A DNA stretch of 64,000 nt, from the NCBI GenBank assembly GCA_903813345.2, contig CAIIXF020000002.1, forward strand, positions 25,312,455 to 25,376,454, written 5' to 3'. The position numbers and the translations under genes were made by a program. The notes beneath the pieces were generated by a model, which saw only the letters and a list, made by a program, of their open reading frames with translations, ran no database searches and was not told where the DNA came from. The stretch comes from Owenia fusiformis. Lineage: Eukaryota; Annelida; Polychaeta; Sabellida; Oweniidae. This document shows positions 25,176-38,300 of this stretch, piece after piece. Within the stretch, counting starts at the first letter, position 1. Each line of letters starts with the position of its first letter.

Positions 25176-28100
25176 GTTTCGAGTGTGAGCAAATATGAAA
25201 TATAATGTGAAATGTTGGTTAACTCAGCAGATACAGCGTGTTGCCAAATGAAATAGTAGTATTGGTGCAAAGGATCAAACTATACAGTAAACAGCTTTTT
25301 GGCCACAGCTATGTGTTGCAAATGGTATTCGAAATGCCCTCTAAATGTCGTGATTATGTTTATATAGTTAATCTTATTTCATTCAGTTTTAGTAATGTAA
25401 ATCTTATTTTATTTACCAGTGTGTAATATCTTGTGAATTAAAGTTGAATTTCATTGAAGCCCGTGGTTTTTTATTTAGACTTCTTTCAATGTGATTGTTT
25501 AAAGTCTTCAGTGGACTACAAATTGATTTTTTATCACTTTGATTTTTTATGAACACAATGCATGTCGAGAGAGAAGATTAATATATTTTAAAAAGTTGGA
25601 TCAGCATTTTGCTAGAGTTTTCTCACAAAGGACGTAATTCAATTTAGCTGTAAAGTATCTTTGCCTAACTAGTTCAATTGATTTTCAAAGTATAACATAA
25701 CATGTCGAAAATCCGTGGTAACCTGGTTGATTGGAGTAACAGTTACAGCTCAACGTAGTAAACTAATTTCTTGTGCGTGATGAAGATTAATTGAGATTCA
25801 TGAACGGACTTCCTTCACCTTACTCTTAAAGCTTATGTTATTATGCACAGAGTTAAAGTACAACACAGAAAAATAACAATAGTTCAATATAGGTAAACAT
25901 AGCTCTCTCCGAAGATGTATTTTATCATTATTCATTATATTACTCGAATATCTGCAGAAATCTTCACAAAACCAAGTTAATAGATTATTTAAAATGTAAA
26001 AACCTAAACGAGTACGATTGTTAGTCCCAAAATTGTGTTATACACTCCTGGGGTAAAACAAAAAATGTTATGAGGTTTTTAAGAATATCAAGAAACCACA
26101 TGATTCTACAAGGTTACTATAACGTTTAAGGGCTATTACAATGTCTTGGTATGCATGTCTCCTTTTTTTGCAAATATCGATTATGACAGTATTGTATCAC
26201 TATTCTAAGATCGTTTTAATATATAAAGAATGAATTTCAAATTGTAAATATGTATAATAATTGAAAAAATAAACTTTGTCTTGATAGAAGAGGTAAGAAT
26301 GTACAGACATTCTGCAGGTTTACATCGCAATAATAACTGGTTTAAGGTGTTTTGCTCACATTACCTGTAACTAGTAAAACTGATATTTAACCTTTTGATG
26401 TCTACTAAGGGGCACGGTGCGGTTAAATTGAGAACAATATATTCTAAATAAATTATTTCCTACATTTTCTTAAATTGATTCGAGTTGAGATAAGTACTAA
26501 TACATGTGATAACAAATAAAATTTCATTATTTTTATGATTTTAATTGTAGAAAAAGCACAAGTCATAACTATTCACGTACCTTCAAAATGTGTTTTTTCA
26601 AAAATTCGATAGTATCAATTCGATAGAATTGACACACTGTCAAATACCATAAAATACAACTGATATATAAGGGTCTAAAAGAGAATTCAATTTGAATTAT
26701 CACCTTTTAGATTAGATAACCTGAATGAAAGAATGGGCTAATCAATTCGACATTTGCCGATACTTATCACTTTATCATTTTTATTTCACTTTTCCGATTT
26801 TACTATTTTTACTACTTATTTCATACAGACGGTCCTAGGAAATATAAAAATATTAAATTTAATGCAAATGTAAAAACGGTTATAGAATATCCCCCTCCCA
26901 AATTAAAAAAGGGATTTAATCGCTGTGTGATGTACTAAACATCTACTAAATAATATTTTAGCAATGAACTTTATCTCTTGCGATTGTTGCATCCTGAAAA
27001 GACCAAAGGTAGAGAATTAATGCCAGCATAAACGACTCAACGACTAACATACTGAAAGAACCTTGAGAAAGGTGCAGAACCCTTTCACACATGGCAAACG
27101 CGCACGGTTTTATAATAAAACGAAATAGATTCCAACTGCAGGTAAGCAAGTCATCTTGACATGTGGCAAATCTCCATCTAATGTCTAGAAGGCCGTTGAG
27201 AAAGTGTAATTATGCAACAACACTATACCAATGTTTCAAAGGTAATCTGAGGTACAGTCTGTAGGCCGGCGTCGCAAGGAGATTTTAAAATGATATATTG
27301 AAATATAAGTGCAAGGGAGCACTTTAACTTTTACATAAATAGTTAGCATGATATATAAAATTCCAGCGAATCAGAACACAGCGTTTAGAATAGTATATGC
27401 ATTCCATATTCTACAACAGAGTGAATGGCTATTTTTAGATTCATTGAACCCTCATCAATTTCATGGATACTCTTGCTTCAAGATGAGGGACCCTACTCAT
27501 ATCTAAACATTACAGTTGTTCACCAATTGTTAGAGTAGATGGCCCAGGGTCTTGAATTCGAAGCAAAACTAATTTTTAGGCAACTGAGTGAAAAAATGTA
27601 AGAGGTACCATAATGAATAGCAAGAAAGGTGCTTATGCAGATCAAAATATTAAAATGTCAAAAAGTCAAACCTTGCAAACCCCTTGGAAAAAAGTCCTTC
27701 CTAAATAATCATTATTTTACTAATACTGTACAAAATATTTTGCAATGTGTGAAAAGAATTTAAGCACAATGAATGGTGGATGATTTAATGCACTCGTGTT
27801 TGTATTCTAGCCTTTTTATTCCAAATACCACCCTTATTCAAAGCCATGCTACAAGGTATTCATGGTATAAATGATTTACAATTTATTGAACCCTGTAGCA
27901 CCCCTTTATTTAGTATATTCATTGCAAAATGTCGTCATAAAATGAATACCAGCGGAGGAAAAGTAGCTTTTTAATACGTTCTGTCGGCCGGTGGGCTGTA
28001 TACTAGTTCATATTCTTGTGGGTGTGAAAAATCTCAAGCAAGATTCTGAAGGTGTTGCTTGTCTTTGTTTCTTGTAGAGCTGCATCTTATTTATTAGGAT

Positions 28101-28708
28101 TTCCATCTCAAAGGCGAAACAATGTACAAGTTGATCAGTGTCGGAGAAACATTTACATACTTTTTGTAAGCAATTTTGAATATTTATCACACCTTAACAT
28201 TGTACATCTGAATTCATGTTGTTTACGTCAATATAACGCACTTTCGGACTGACGAGGGTATCGCTTGGTTCCAGGAAATGTTTGGAGCATGAAGAAAAGG
28301 CAATCATATGTTAATTATGTTATCTATCTTTTCAAATGTATTCATCCTTGTCAAAGCTAAGGGTACACAGTTTGACCAATTTACAACACATCCATACAAT
28401 CATGTAGTTTTGACAAATTTGAGATTACTCAAATATCTTGAAAGTGAATCAACTCATCAATTTCTGAAACAATAGTATTTTTCAGATTACGCCATTAGTC
28501 TTTAAATAACAATGTAATAAGACGCTAATTTCTCAACGTTAAAGGAAATCACTTATACTTAAAATAATAGACAAACACATATTTTAAATATGCACACATT
28601 TTTATTTATGAATGATATAGTTTACATTATATTTATGAGTATCTCACCAATAAACCCCTTTTAAATCAATATTTATGACATTCCTCATCAGCATGATAAC
28701 ATTTGTGT
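25176..28708. other. Intergenic between the SLC6 paralogs; presumed promoter/5' UTR of gene A
   Basis: No coding exon or clear repeat is seen in these 3.5 kb. The 5' UTR exon(s) and promoter of SLC6 gene A must lie here or in part here, but no start signal could be assigned. Short ORFs (for example 26958-27149, minus) lack domains. Confidence 0.4.
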
Positions 28709-29060
28709 TTATCGTATGATCTGTAAAATGAAGCCCTCTGATTGGTCAGTTCTTGTGCTGTACCATGCCAATCTGTATTGCTACTGAGATTGTCCCCATT
28801 GATCATCTCCGTAGCAATACAGAAAATATTGGTACGGAGGGGAAAGAACCAGTAGCGATTATCTCCTAGGTAAAATGTATTGGCTTAAGACCATACGATA
28901 AAAACGTTGTAGAATGATTTGAAGTGAAATACACGTCAGGATATATTCTGCTCTTGATATTAGTATTTGAACTCAACTTCGTTTCGTTCCAATACAGAAT
29001 TTCTCGAGCAGAATATATCCTGAATCCTGTATTGCACTTCATATTATTCAATAACTTATA
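28709..29060. mobile_element. Double-hairpin MITE, tandem copy 1
   Basis: Starts near TATCGTATGATCTGTAAAAT and ends near CAATAACTTATA. It contains two large dyads: one built on CAATCTGTATTGCTACTGAG and its complement around CTCCGT, the other on GAGCAGAATATATCC and its complement. It lies head-to-tail with copy 2 at 29061. Other copies are at 33625-33919 (inverted) and about 49050-49440. ORFs in it are dyad artefacts. Confidence 0.85.
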
Positions 29061-29372
29061 TTATCGTATGATCTGTAAAATGAAGCCCTCTGATTGGTCA
29101 GTTCTTGTGCTGTACCAATCTGTATTGCTACTGAGATTGTCTGCGTTGATCATCTCCGTCGCAATACAGAAAATATTGGTATGGAGGAGACAATTTCAGT
29201 AGCAATACAGAGGATAACACGATAAAAACGTTATTGAATGATTTGAAGTGCAATACAGGATATATTCTGTCTCGATATTCTGTATTGGCACTCGACTTCG
29301 TCTCGTTCCAATACGGAATTTCTCGAACAGAATATATCCTGTATTGCACTTCAAATCATTCAATAACTTATA
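29061..29372. mobile_element. Double-hairpin MITE, tandem copy 2
   Basis: The cleanest copy. Hairpin 1 pairs CAATCTGTATTGCTACTGAG (29108) with CAGTAGCAATACAG (29197). Hairpin 2 pairs GAAGTGCAATACAGGATATA (29246) with TATATCCTGTATTGCACTTC (about 29333). Its right end is 3 bp from the stop codon of SLC6 gene B (29376-29378), so it would form the proximal 3' UTR of that gene. Confidence 0.9.
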
Positions 29373-29375
29373 GTA

Positions 29376-32300
29376 TTATTGCTTGAGTGGAGCCAAGTCC
29401 ACATTCACTTCTCTTGGGCCCAGAACGTGGCGTTTTCTTTCTGCACTCAATGCTCTTAGATACAATTCTCTATTTTCTTTTAGCGCTGGACCCCACTTTG
29501 GTTCGGGCATTCTCAGGAACCGAATACGCTAGTGAAAATATGAACATGTGTTCATTATAATACGTCTATATTTTAAGTGTTATTTTTAACAAGCAGCAAA
29601 GATGGGTATTCGGTGGATTATGCTTTGTCACATCTCTGTGATGAGGCAAAATGTGACAGAGGCAAAATGTGACAGAGGTCCCAATTTTGTGGGAATGAAC
29701 TAAGAGTAAATATTTTGTTGAGTTATTTAGATAACCTGAAGGATTTAACGCTGTCATACTTAACATTCTCTTACTGACCCTGATTCGATGTTGACTTTGA
29801 CTTCGTTGGTGTTTAAAAAAGGCATTATTTCAAAGACATTTCAAATGCTTCATCTTATTGAGTAGATACGGTAGATACTACAATGTTAAGTGTCATAAGA
29901 ACCTGCGACAATTCACTCAATTCAAACGTGAATGCATGTAAAAACCTTCTTACCTGAACAAACGTTTTTCCATCCGTAGTTAACATACGATAACATGCAT
30001 ACATTGGTGATGGTGCAAATGATACAGCTGCCAGAATCCACCCTATTGCAATCGCCCAGTCAGGATACGTATAGTCCCCATATGTCACAGGCACGTGGGT
30101 CACGATAAGGAAGCAAAATATACACTGCAGACAAAAAGAACATCATTCATTTGTGACAACTAGTTGTTTTACAGTTGCAGGAATGGCATAATTCAACAAT
30201 GTTTTTCTCTTAAACCAATTATTGAAAACATTCTGTAAAAACACGGTCCTTTATGTAATGTTGACTGAATGACAACAGATTAATGCAAAAACTATTCATA
30301 TCTATCTTATATAACTGTTTTTTAACATTTTAACATTTTTAGTGCAATTGTTTTTTGTTCCTTTCTACCAAGTCTAGAGAATGAAATTAAATATCTTTTC
30401 GAGCCTTGTTGGAACAAAATAGCAAAATCAACATTTTCTTAATATTATAGTTATACAAAGGAAAATTTGGTTGATGACAAAAAGTATTAAAAATCAAATC
30501 ACCCCCCCCCCCCCATAGATAAAAATTAAGATAAACCTTTTCATTAGCAAAATACTTTTTTAATCAATCGAACTTTCATTTGTACAATTACAATATTGGG
30601 AGACCTAAACACGTTGCGTCAATGTCATTTTGTTCCAATTAGGTTCGGATAGATGTTTCATTTCATTCCGAAAATATGATACCAAGAACAAAAAAGTGTC
30701 TGATGTGTTTTCTAAAACAATATAGAGAAAAATGTATATTTTCAAATTATATTGTCACCATTCAAAAGATGACCATTAAATTGAAGAGGTGTTGCCAGAT
30801 GACAAAATGTTTGTAGTGTTTTACCCCTAGCTTTTCATTTCAATATTTCAATTATTCATCACATTATAATCGTTGTAAACGAATGGAGTTAAAGCAGTAG
30901 ACCCAGTATATAGTTGGATTAGTGTTAATTGTTTGAATTGAGCACTCGATTTGACAAATATTCCCAAGCTTGATAGCCACCAATGTGATGAAAACGCCCA
31001 GGCCCGTAGCCAGGATTTGCCAAGGGGGGTTCACTTTTTGAAAAATTCCAGGGGGTTCACTTGTGACAATTTTGGTCCAAAAATGGCCAAAATCACTTAA
31101 AAAGTGCTCAAAATGGTGAAAAACTGCATGATTTTGGAAGGTTTTTTTGGCCAGGGCTACGGGCCCGACGCCTATTTAAATACTTGAAATTCGAACAATA
31201 CGCTACATACATTGCAGTGAGCAACTTACTAATATAAGTCCCGGGGTAATAAACCGCCAACATATCTTCCACAAAATAGAAGGGTTTGAACCAATCATAA
31301 GTTTAATATCTTTGGAAAACTGGTCCATGCCTGAAGGTAAATATTATTAGATATAGAGGGAGGCGATACATCAATTGCAAGCTTGACGACTGCTTCAAAA
31401 ATCAAAATGTACAAATCACGTAACATTCTGTTGACGGAATAGATTAATTATTACATTGTTAGCACACATCTGTAATAACTAGTAAGTATTTGGGAATGAA
31501 TAACTTTCTGGGATGACAGAATCAATATTATGATTATAATATAGTACTTCGCATTTGTCATCACGTAAGACGAATTCAAAACTTTGTTATGAGGTCATCG
31601 TCCATCTAAAAAAAATCATCAAATAACGACGCACGCTACACATATCTCGAAAAATCATGAAAAATGTTTTTTCCGAATTCCCATTACGGACTTTGCGCCA
31701 TTTTGTTAGCGAAAAGAATCCGTCTTTGGTCCTCGCTACTCGAGAATATTAGCACGAGTTCGTGAATGGAGGAGTCAATGAACATATTGTCGCGCATTGA
31801 AAAATCTCAGAATTACACGAGTCCATGATTTTGAGATACCATAATACAAAGTGAATTGCTATAGGACGTAATGAATGAAAAAGGTCGATTTTCACCATAT
31901 ATCCATGTAACTGCAACACACTCGACAAAGGTAACAATCATTAAAGTGAACACCACACTGTAATAGTCCATCACTTGTAGCACGTACATTCCACCCTAGA
32001 CAAGAATTAGCATATCATTATGGTGGTTGAACTACTGTACAAATGTAGAAGAAAGTATAAAAAAGAAGACAAAAAATGTAATTTCAGATTGGGTCAAAAA
32101 GGTAATAAACTTTCACATATGTATTTTGTATGTGTTCATGGCTGATACCCCACTGGACAGATATCCAATTGTGAAGGAAATAAAACTTAATGAATGAATA
32201 AACGCGTCTCGAACTTACAAGCTCGTTGTTACGACATTTTAAATTATCAAATTTTAAAATATCAAACTTATAACTAGATCGAATGTAAGAATGTCAGCGT

Positions 32301-35300
32301 GTACTATACTTGCCTGCATTATCATAGGAATACCAAAGAGGAATTCCACTACACATATGATTGCTGTCAGAAGTGTTTTCCTGCTAGTTAGGTTGAACTC
32401 GTCAGTTATAGATACAACTAAATTTTGAACCATGACAATCTGCAATTCGGTATATGAGCCTGGCCATAGGAAAACCGGTCTTATCACAAAAATTAGAATT
32501 GTGCTACAGAGCCAAAGATGTGCCCAAGATTAAGAGGAAAATGTGCTAAATTCAAATCCGACTTTTTGGTCTATATATGCAAGGAAAAATTGTTAAGACA
32601 TGAGCCATGGCTCATTTGAAAGGTCTCTTTGTGCTTTCTAAGATGAAAAGAAAATCAGAATATTGAAAAAATCTGTGATAAGACCCCTTTTCCTGTGGCC
32701 GGGCTCATATACAGAAACCAAAATACAGCAAATGAGTTGCAGGTAAAAGCATGAAATAAAATCACCAATACTTTTCTACAGAGGTACTTGAATGAGGTTG
32801 ACAACAGTGCCAACATCATTAGAATAAAACAAGTAATTAAAAATCGCGGAGTGGGTTCAATTTTCCCCTCTTACGACTTAGTGTTATAAAAAGAGGTTTT
32901 AGACATGCGGAATACGTTATACGCTTACCATACTTCCCACGCCCAGCGTTAGAAGCATTGTAAAAAACAACACAGACCACACAGGGGAAACAGGAAGTTT
33001 AGTCAATGCCGCTGGGTATACCACAAAAGCAAGTCCGGGACCTAAATATATAAGAAAATGATAAATATTAATTACGAGCGAAGTCTATAAATGACGTTGA
33101 ATATATTTGATAATATTCTACCTGTTCTTATTTCTTAACTAAAGTGAAACAACGATTTATATATCTGCGTCCTTTCATTTGTCCGTCTATGACATAATGA
33201 AGGAAGAAAATACAATTGGGGCACTTTTCACGGACTTTGTATCGTTATTTTATTGTATCTCCTAAATGCCGACGATGTATAATTTTAACATTGGTGATAC
33301 GAAAAACTATATTGAATATATTAATATGAATATTACCTTGAGTTATAACGTTATCAATACTTTCACCAGTTTCGCGAGCCATGAATCCAACAACTGAGAA
33401 GATCACAAGACCAGCAAACACACTTGTACCAGCATTTAAGATTGATATCAAAATTGCATCTCTGAAATAAAATTTGGCCGAGTCATTTAAGGTTTTGCAT
33501 TTTTATCTTTAAAACAAGAACCCTCAAAAGATGTCTGTAGATGTTTAGATGCCTTTTTTAATTCAGTACTTGCTTGGCAGATCCACGTACACTGACTATT
33601 TGCACATTCAAAATATTACAAACATTATAAGTTATTGCATACTATGAAGTGCAATATAGAATATATTCTGTTCGAGAAATTCTGTATTGGAACGAGGCGA
33701 AGACGAGTGCCAATACAGAATATCGAGACGTATACTATAACGTTTTTATCGTGTGATCCTCTGTATTACTACTGAGAATGTCTCCTCCGTACCAATATTT
33801 TCTGTATAGCGACGGAGATGATCAATTGGGACAATCTCAGTAGCAATACAGATTGGTAAAGCACAAGAACAGACCAATCAGAAGGCTTCATTTTACAGAT
33901 CATACGATAATAACTTATATTGTACGTTGTTACCTTGTAACCAACCAGATGTATTTGTTAAAAGGGGATGTGTATCAAATATGATTCTTATATTTTCACC
34001 TGTAGCAGTTGTTGTTGAACTTGTTAAAGCTGGCCATCGTTATAAGAGCCCCACCAATCCCGGTTGAAAAGAAAATTTGCATCGCCGCTTCTCCCCATAC
34101 CTGTAACATTTCGTGCAGTGTATTGGTTTTAATGTTGGTTGTGTTGACAGTCATGTCTTTGATAAATTATTTGATAATGAAAATATGCATATTTATCATA
34201 AATTACTAATCCCTCATTTGTGAGTTTTATGAAGGAGAAAAGGTCAGACCAGGGGTAGTGTGATACTAGCCTTAAAGCTTAGAAGTTTTTCCCACTTGGG
34301 AATAAGGTAGTACTTCAGACCATCTGCTGCTCCAGGGAGGGTCACACCACGTATCAACAGGATTGTGAGTACTACGTATGGAAATGTAGCCGTGAAGTAT
34401 ACCACTTTGCCTGAAAATATAATCACGGGGTACTAACTCACCGGGGCGTCGAAACCAAAACGCCCCGCAAAACCGTTAATTTGAATTTTAAATCTACCCT
34501 TTCTTTGGAAAATCAATGATTGTGAGTCTCATAGTACACCGTTTTACTTCAAACTTGTTCCATTAAAACCTTCACAGAAATACCTTTAATTCACTCGAGA
34601 CATTGCTTATGTGTACAGAGTCACTCTTAAAAATGAAGTATTTCCCAAGTATAAAAATTACTTAAAGTTAAATACTTAGTTTTACTTCATTTTACTTAGG
34701 TTTAACTTATATTGTCATTTTGAGTTTTTTAATTGCTTAATTATGTAAATGAGTATTACAATTACTACAGTAAGTATTTCAATTTCTCTCCTTGCATTAG
34801 TAAATTCACCATAAATGAATTACTTAAAAATTACTTAAAAATTATTCAGTAGTTCAAGATTATTTAAGTAATTTTTGACTTAAAATGAGTAGTACAATTT
34901 CTCAATATAAGGAAATCCAAGTAATGATTTTTAAGAGTGGTCGCTCGTTTTGGCGGCGTTTTTCTTCAAACTTGTTCCATTTAAACCTTTATATTAGATT
35001 TGCAACTCCTCACATCTGGGGACCAAAACGCCGCCAAAACGAGGGACTTTGTAAACAAAAGCAATGTCTCGACTGAAAGGTATTTCTGTGAAGGTTTGAA
35101 TGGAACAAGTTTGAAGAAAAACGGTATAGTGTGAGACTCACAATCATTGATTTTACAAAGACAGGGTAGATTTGAAATTCAAATTAACTGTTTTGCGGGG
35201 CGTTTTGGTTTCGATACGCCCCGGTGAGTTAGTACCGCGTGATAATGTTAATATATCGGATCAGAAATTATATTAGTTTTCAAACAACTTCGTACTTAAA

Positions 35301-38300
35301 TAAGTATCAAATTCACGATCGAAACAACATACAAATTAGGTTCCCAAATTAAGTAACCGATGAAAAAAGTTGCCTCTCGTTTCATTATATTTATCTTATT
35401 CGTTCTAATATATATTCTTGTGATTTCACTACATACCAGAAGTCTTTATGCCTTTGATGATACACAGGAACACAATCACCCAGGCTGCAGCAAAGCAAAG
35501 CAACAACTTCCACTGAACGAAACCCATGTCTTCTATACCATCGGATATGTTAAGGACATAACGACTGAAAATTACTATGATTTTGCAAGATACGAAATAC
35601 TAGAAAGTATACAACGTGACATTAAATGGAATGTTAGTTGAATATTCATCATTTCAATTTCAATGTAAGACGGAAGTTAATGATTTCGAAGAAAATATGG
35701 AAACTCGCTTAACCTCCAATACTCTTCACTTGGAGACACACGTCTTAGAGTAGTGTTCACTAAAGTGTTTCCATTTTCAACCACATCTACCGAGACATTG
35801 AAATTCCCCACAGTATATGCTGTAACATTGTTGAAAAGACCGTCGGCTGTTCTTTTTGATGTGTTATTGATCTAAAAGATGAGACAAAAGATAAAACATC
35901 CCTTTTAAGGAAACTTAAATTACCTAATTAGATATGTTTGTGATGGGGACTTATCTATTGTTGTCCTGAACCAAAATGTATTATACATGTCTCATTACAA
36001 ATTCCTTTTTACACTTTTGTCAATTGTAAGTTCAACACCAAAATAAAACAAAATTATTATATCGTGTGCATTTTGTTAACTTTCAATTCAGATGCACTCT
36101 GCAGCTAGAATGGCATCCTTGAGACTTGTATAGTCCATGTTTTAGAACTGAGGTTTACTATGATTGTCCCATGGCTTTAACCTATGGAAATGAAAACGCA
36201 CATTATATTTGAAATATTGAGTAGAATGTAGAAAACAAAGGTGAAAATGAACAAACATGTTATTCACCTGGCTAAATACATTGCATTGGAATGTGTTCCA
36301 GGAGTTATTACAGGACGTCCATGGAAGTCTCCATGTAAATGATGCAAATAAGAAATATATTATCCAGGCTATGATAACGTTGTAGTACATATTATTAAGA
36401 AACTGAATGACAGCCACGCTATAGCCTATACCTGGAAAACATATATGGCACAATCTATTGTGTGTTTTGTCAAAATAATTGTCACCCGGCGTATAGCGTT
36501 ACATTGGAGAGCTAAAGCTAGTATATAAAATCGAAACGGCAACGTATACGTATAAATTGCCAATATACAAATACTTGTACTGTAGCTTCCTCACTTAAAG
36601 GAATATTCCTTGCCAAACCATCTCTCTCCTCATATGGTAGCTATAACCATATATATGCTTGCCATGTTTAGCAAAACACGCAAAAATGTTTTGATATGGT
36701 CAAATTTGATCACTTAGAAATGTGATGCTCAATTCCAGTAAGCTGCCATCTTTTAAAATTTCACACAGGAAGTGATGTCATCGACTTTCAACTTTGCAAA
36801 TAGCATTAGGTGAGGAGCTATTAAGAATTACAAAACCAGCTAAATATTCTTTTTCAACTTTGTATCTTATTTAATCCTTCTGAAAATCTCTTCTTTTATT
36901 CTAAGTTGACAAGCCCTGAAAATATTTTTGCACAGAAAGTAATGATCACTTGTCTAGAAGTGATTTTGTGCTACTTTCCTATACTGTTATGGGCAAGGTT
37001 ATAGAAGTTGAGAGTTGATGACATCACTTCCTGCAAGAAATCTTAAAAGATGGCAGCTCACTGGAAATAAGCACTAGATTTTTAAATGATCAATATTGAC
37101 CATATTAAAACATTTTCCCATTTTTTGCTAAATGTGGAAACTATATATATGATTATAGCTACCATATTAAGAGAGAAAGGGTCTGGCAAGGAATATTCCT
37201 TTAAATAGCCGTTCGGGCTTCATTGCTTGTTTTGACTACACCTGAGTATGTGATATGCATCATGTAATACGCCATTGGTAGTTCTATAGCTAGTTTTCAG
37301 ATACATATTTTAATCAAGCTCGTTGGAGCTAAAACATTCATGACATACATCATCTTCTTCAGAAAAATTATACTTTGTATCGAAATCAAAATTACCAGCA
37401 TAGAATGGCAATCGACACGACTTTAATGATTTATTGAAATGAAATTTGGAATGTTGCGTTCTAAACACGAAACTCTGAAGCTGAACGAGTATCTGAATTA
37501 AACTAATATACTAATACGCGATAGTCGAAAACATTGTCATTAACAAAATATCTCCCGCAATTCATCGTTTCAAGTGGGACAAATTTTCATGATTATCGTC
37601 AGTTTCGAAAAATATTTGTGAAAACGCTCTGCAGGTTGTCATAAGGATATATATTTTTCGATTGTGCAAATACACGTGGAGAAGAATGTCAAAGAAAACT
37701 GGAAGGATGTGTTCTAAATCGGACCCTGTATATTTCAAAGGGGGAAAACCCTGGATGTAAAAAATCTGTACCTTTCGAGCTCTTCAACACGGGAGGTAAG
37801 AATATTCATTCTGAACTATTGCTTGGATTATTAGCGCTTGTTTTGTATGCGCGATATACACCGCTACGTATATTCACAGTGTAATTGATTACTATACTTT
37901 CCGTTGTTTGCTTTAACTCTCTATTATCAAAACAAGTGCTCCTAACCCCCCTATCACACCAAACTAGTTCTTACCCGTTCTTGCCAGTCCTACGAAAACG
38001 TCGTAAAACGGGCTCAATCTGGCTGTGGTAGGAAAATATGTCTAAAATAATAAGCTACTTCGTTCATAAACAGTCTTCAATACGTCCATCTCGTTCGCAG
38101 TTCGTTCAGGTCGCACGACGTCGGTGTGCAACGTCGTATAACGCGTCCCTTAGTCTAGAAGGTCATTATGACCTGATTACAGAACGGTATGGTCGTCATC
38201 GAATTTTGAATCGATTCAAAATTCTAAAATCACCTTCCCGTCTGAGAACGTTCATGAAGTTCGTAAATAGACCTTAGAAAGTTGCAGCTACGTTCATGAA

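Noticed and set aside
28924-29349. ORFs containing FQYRISRAEYIL-like stretches
   Set aside because: They are created by the dyads of the double-hairpin MITE.
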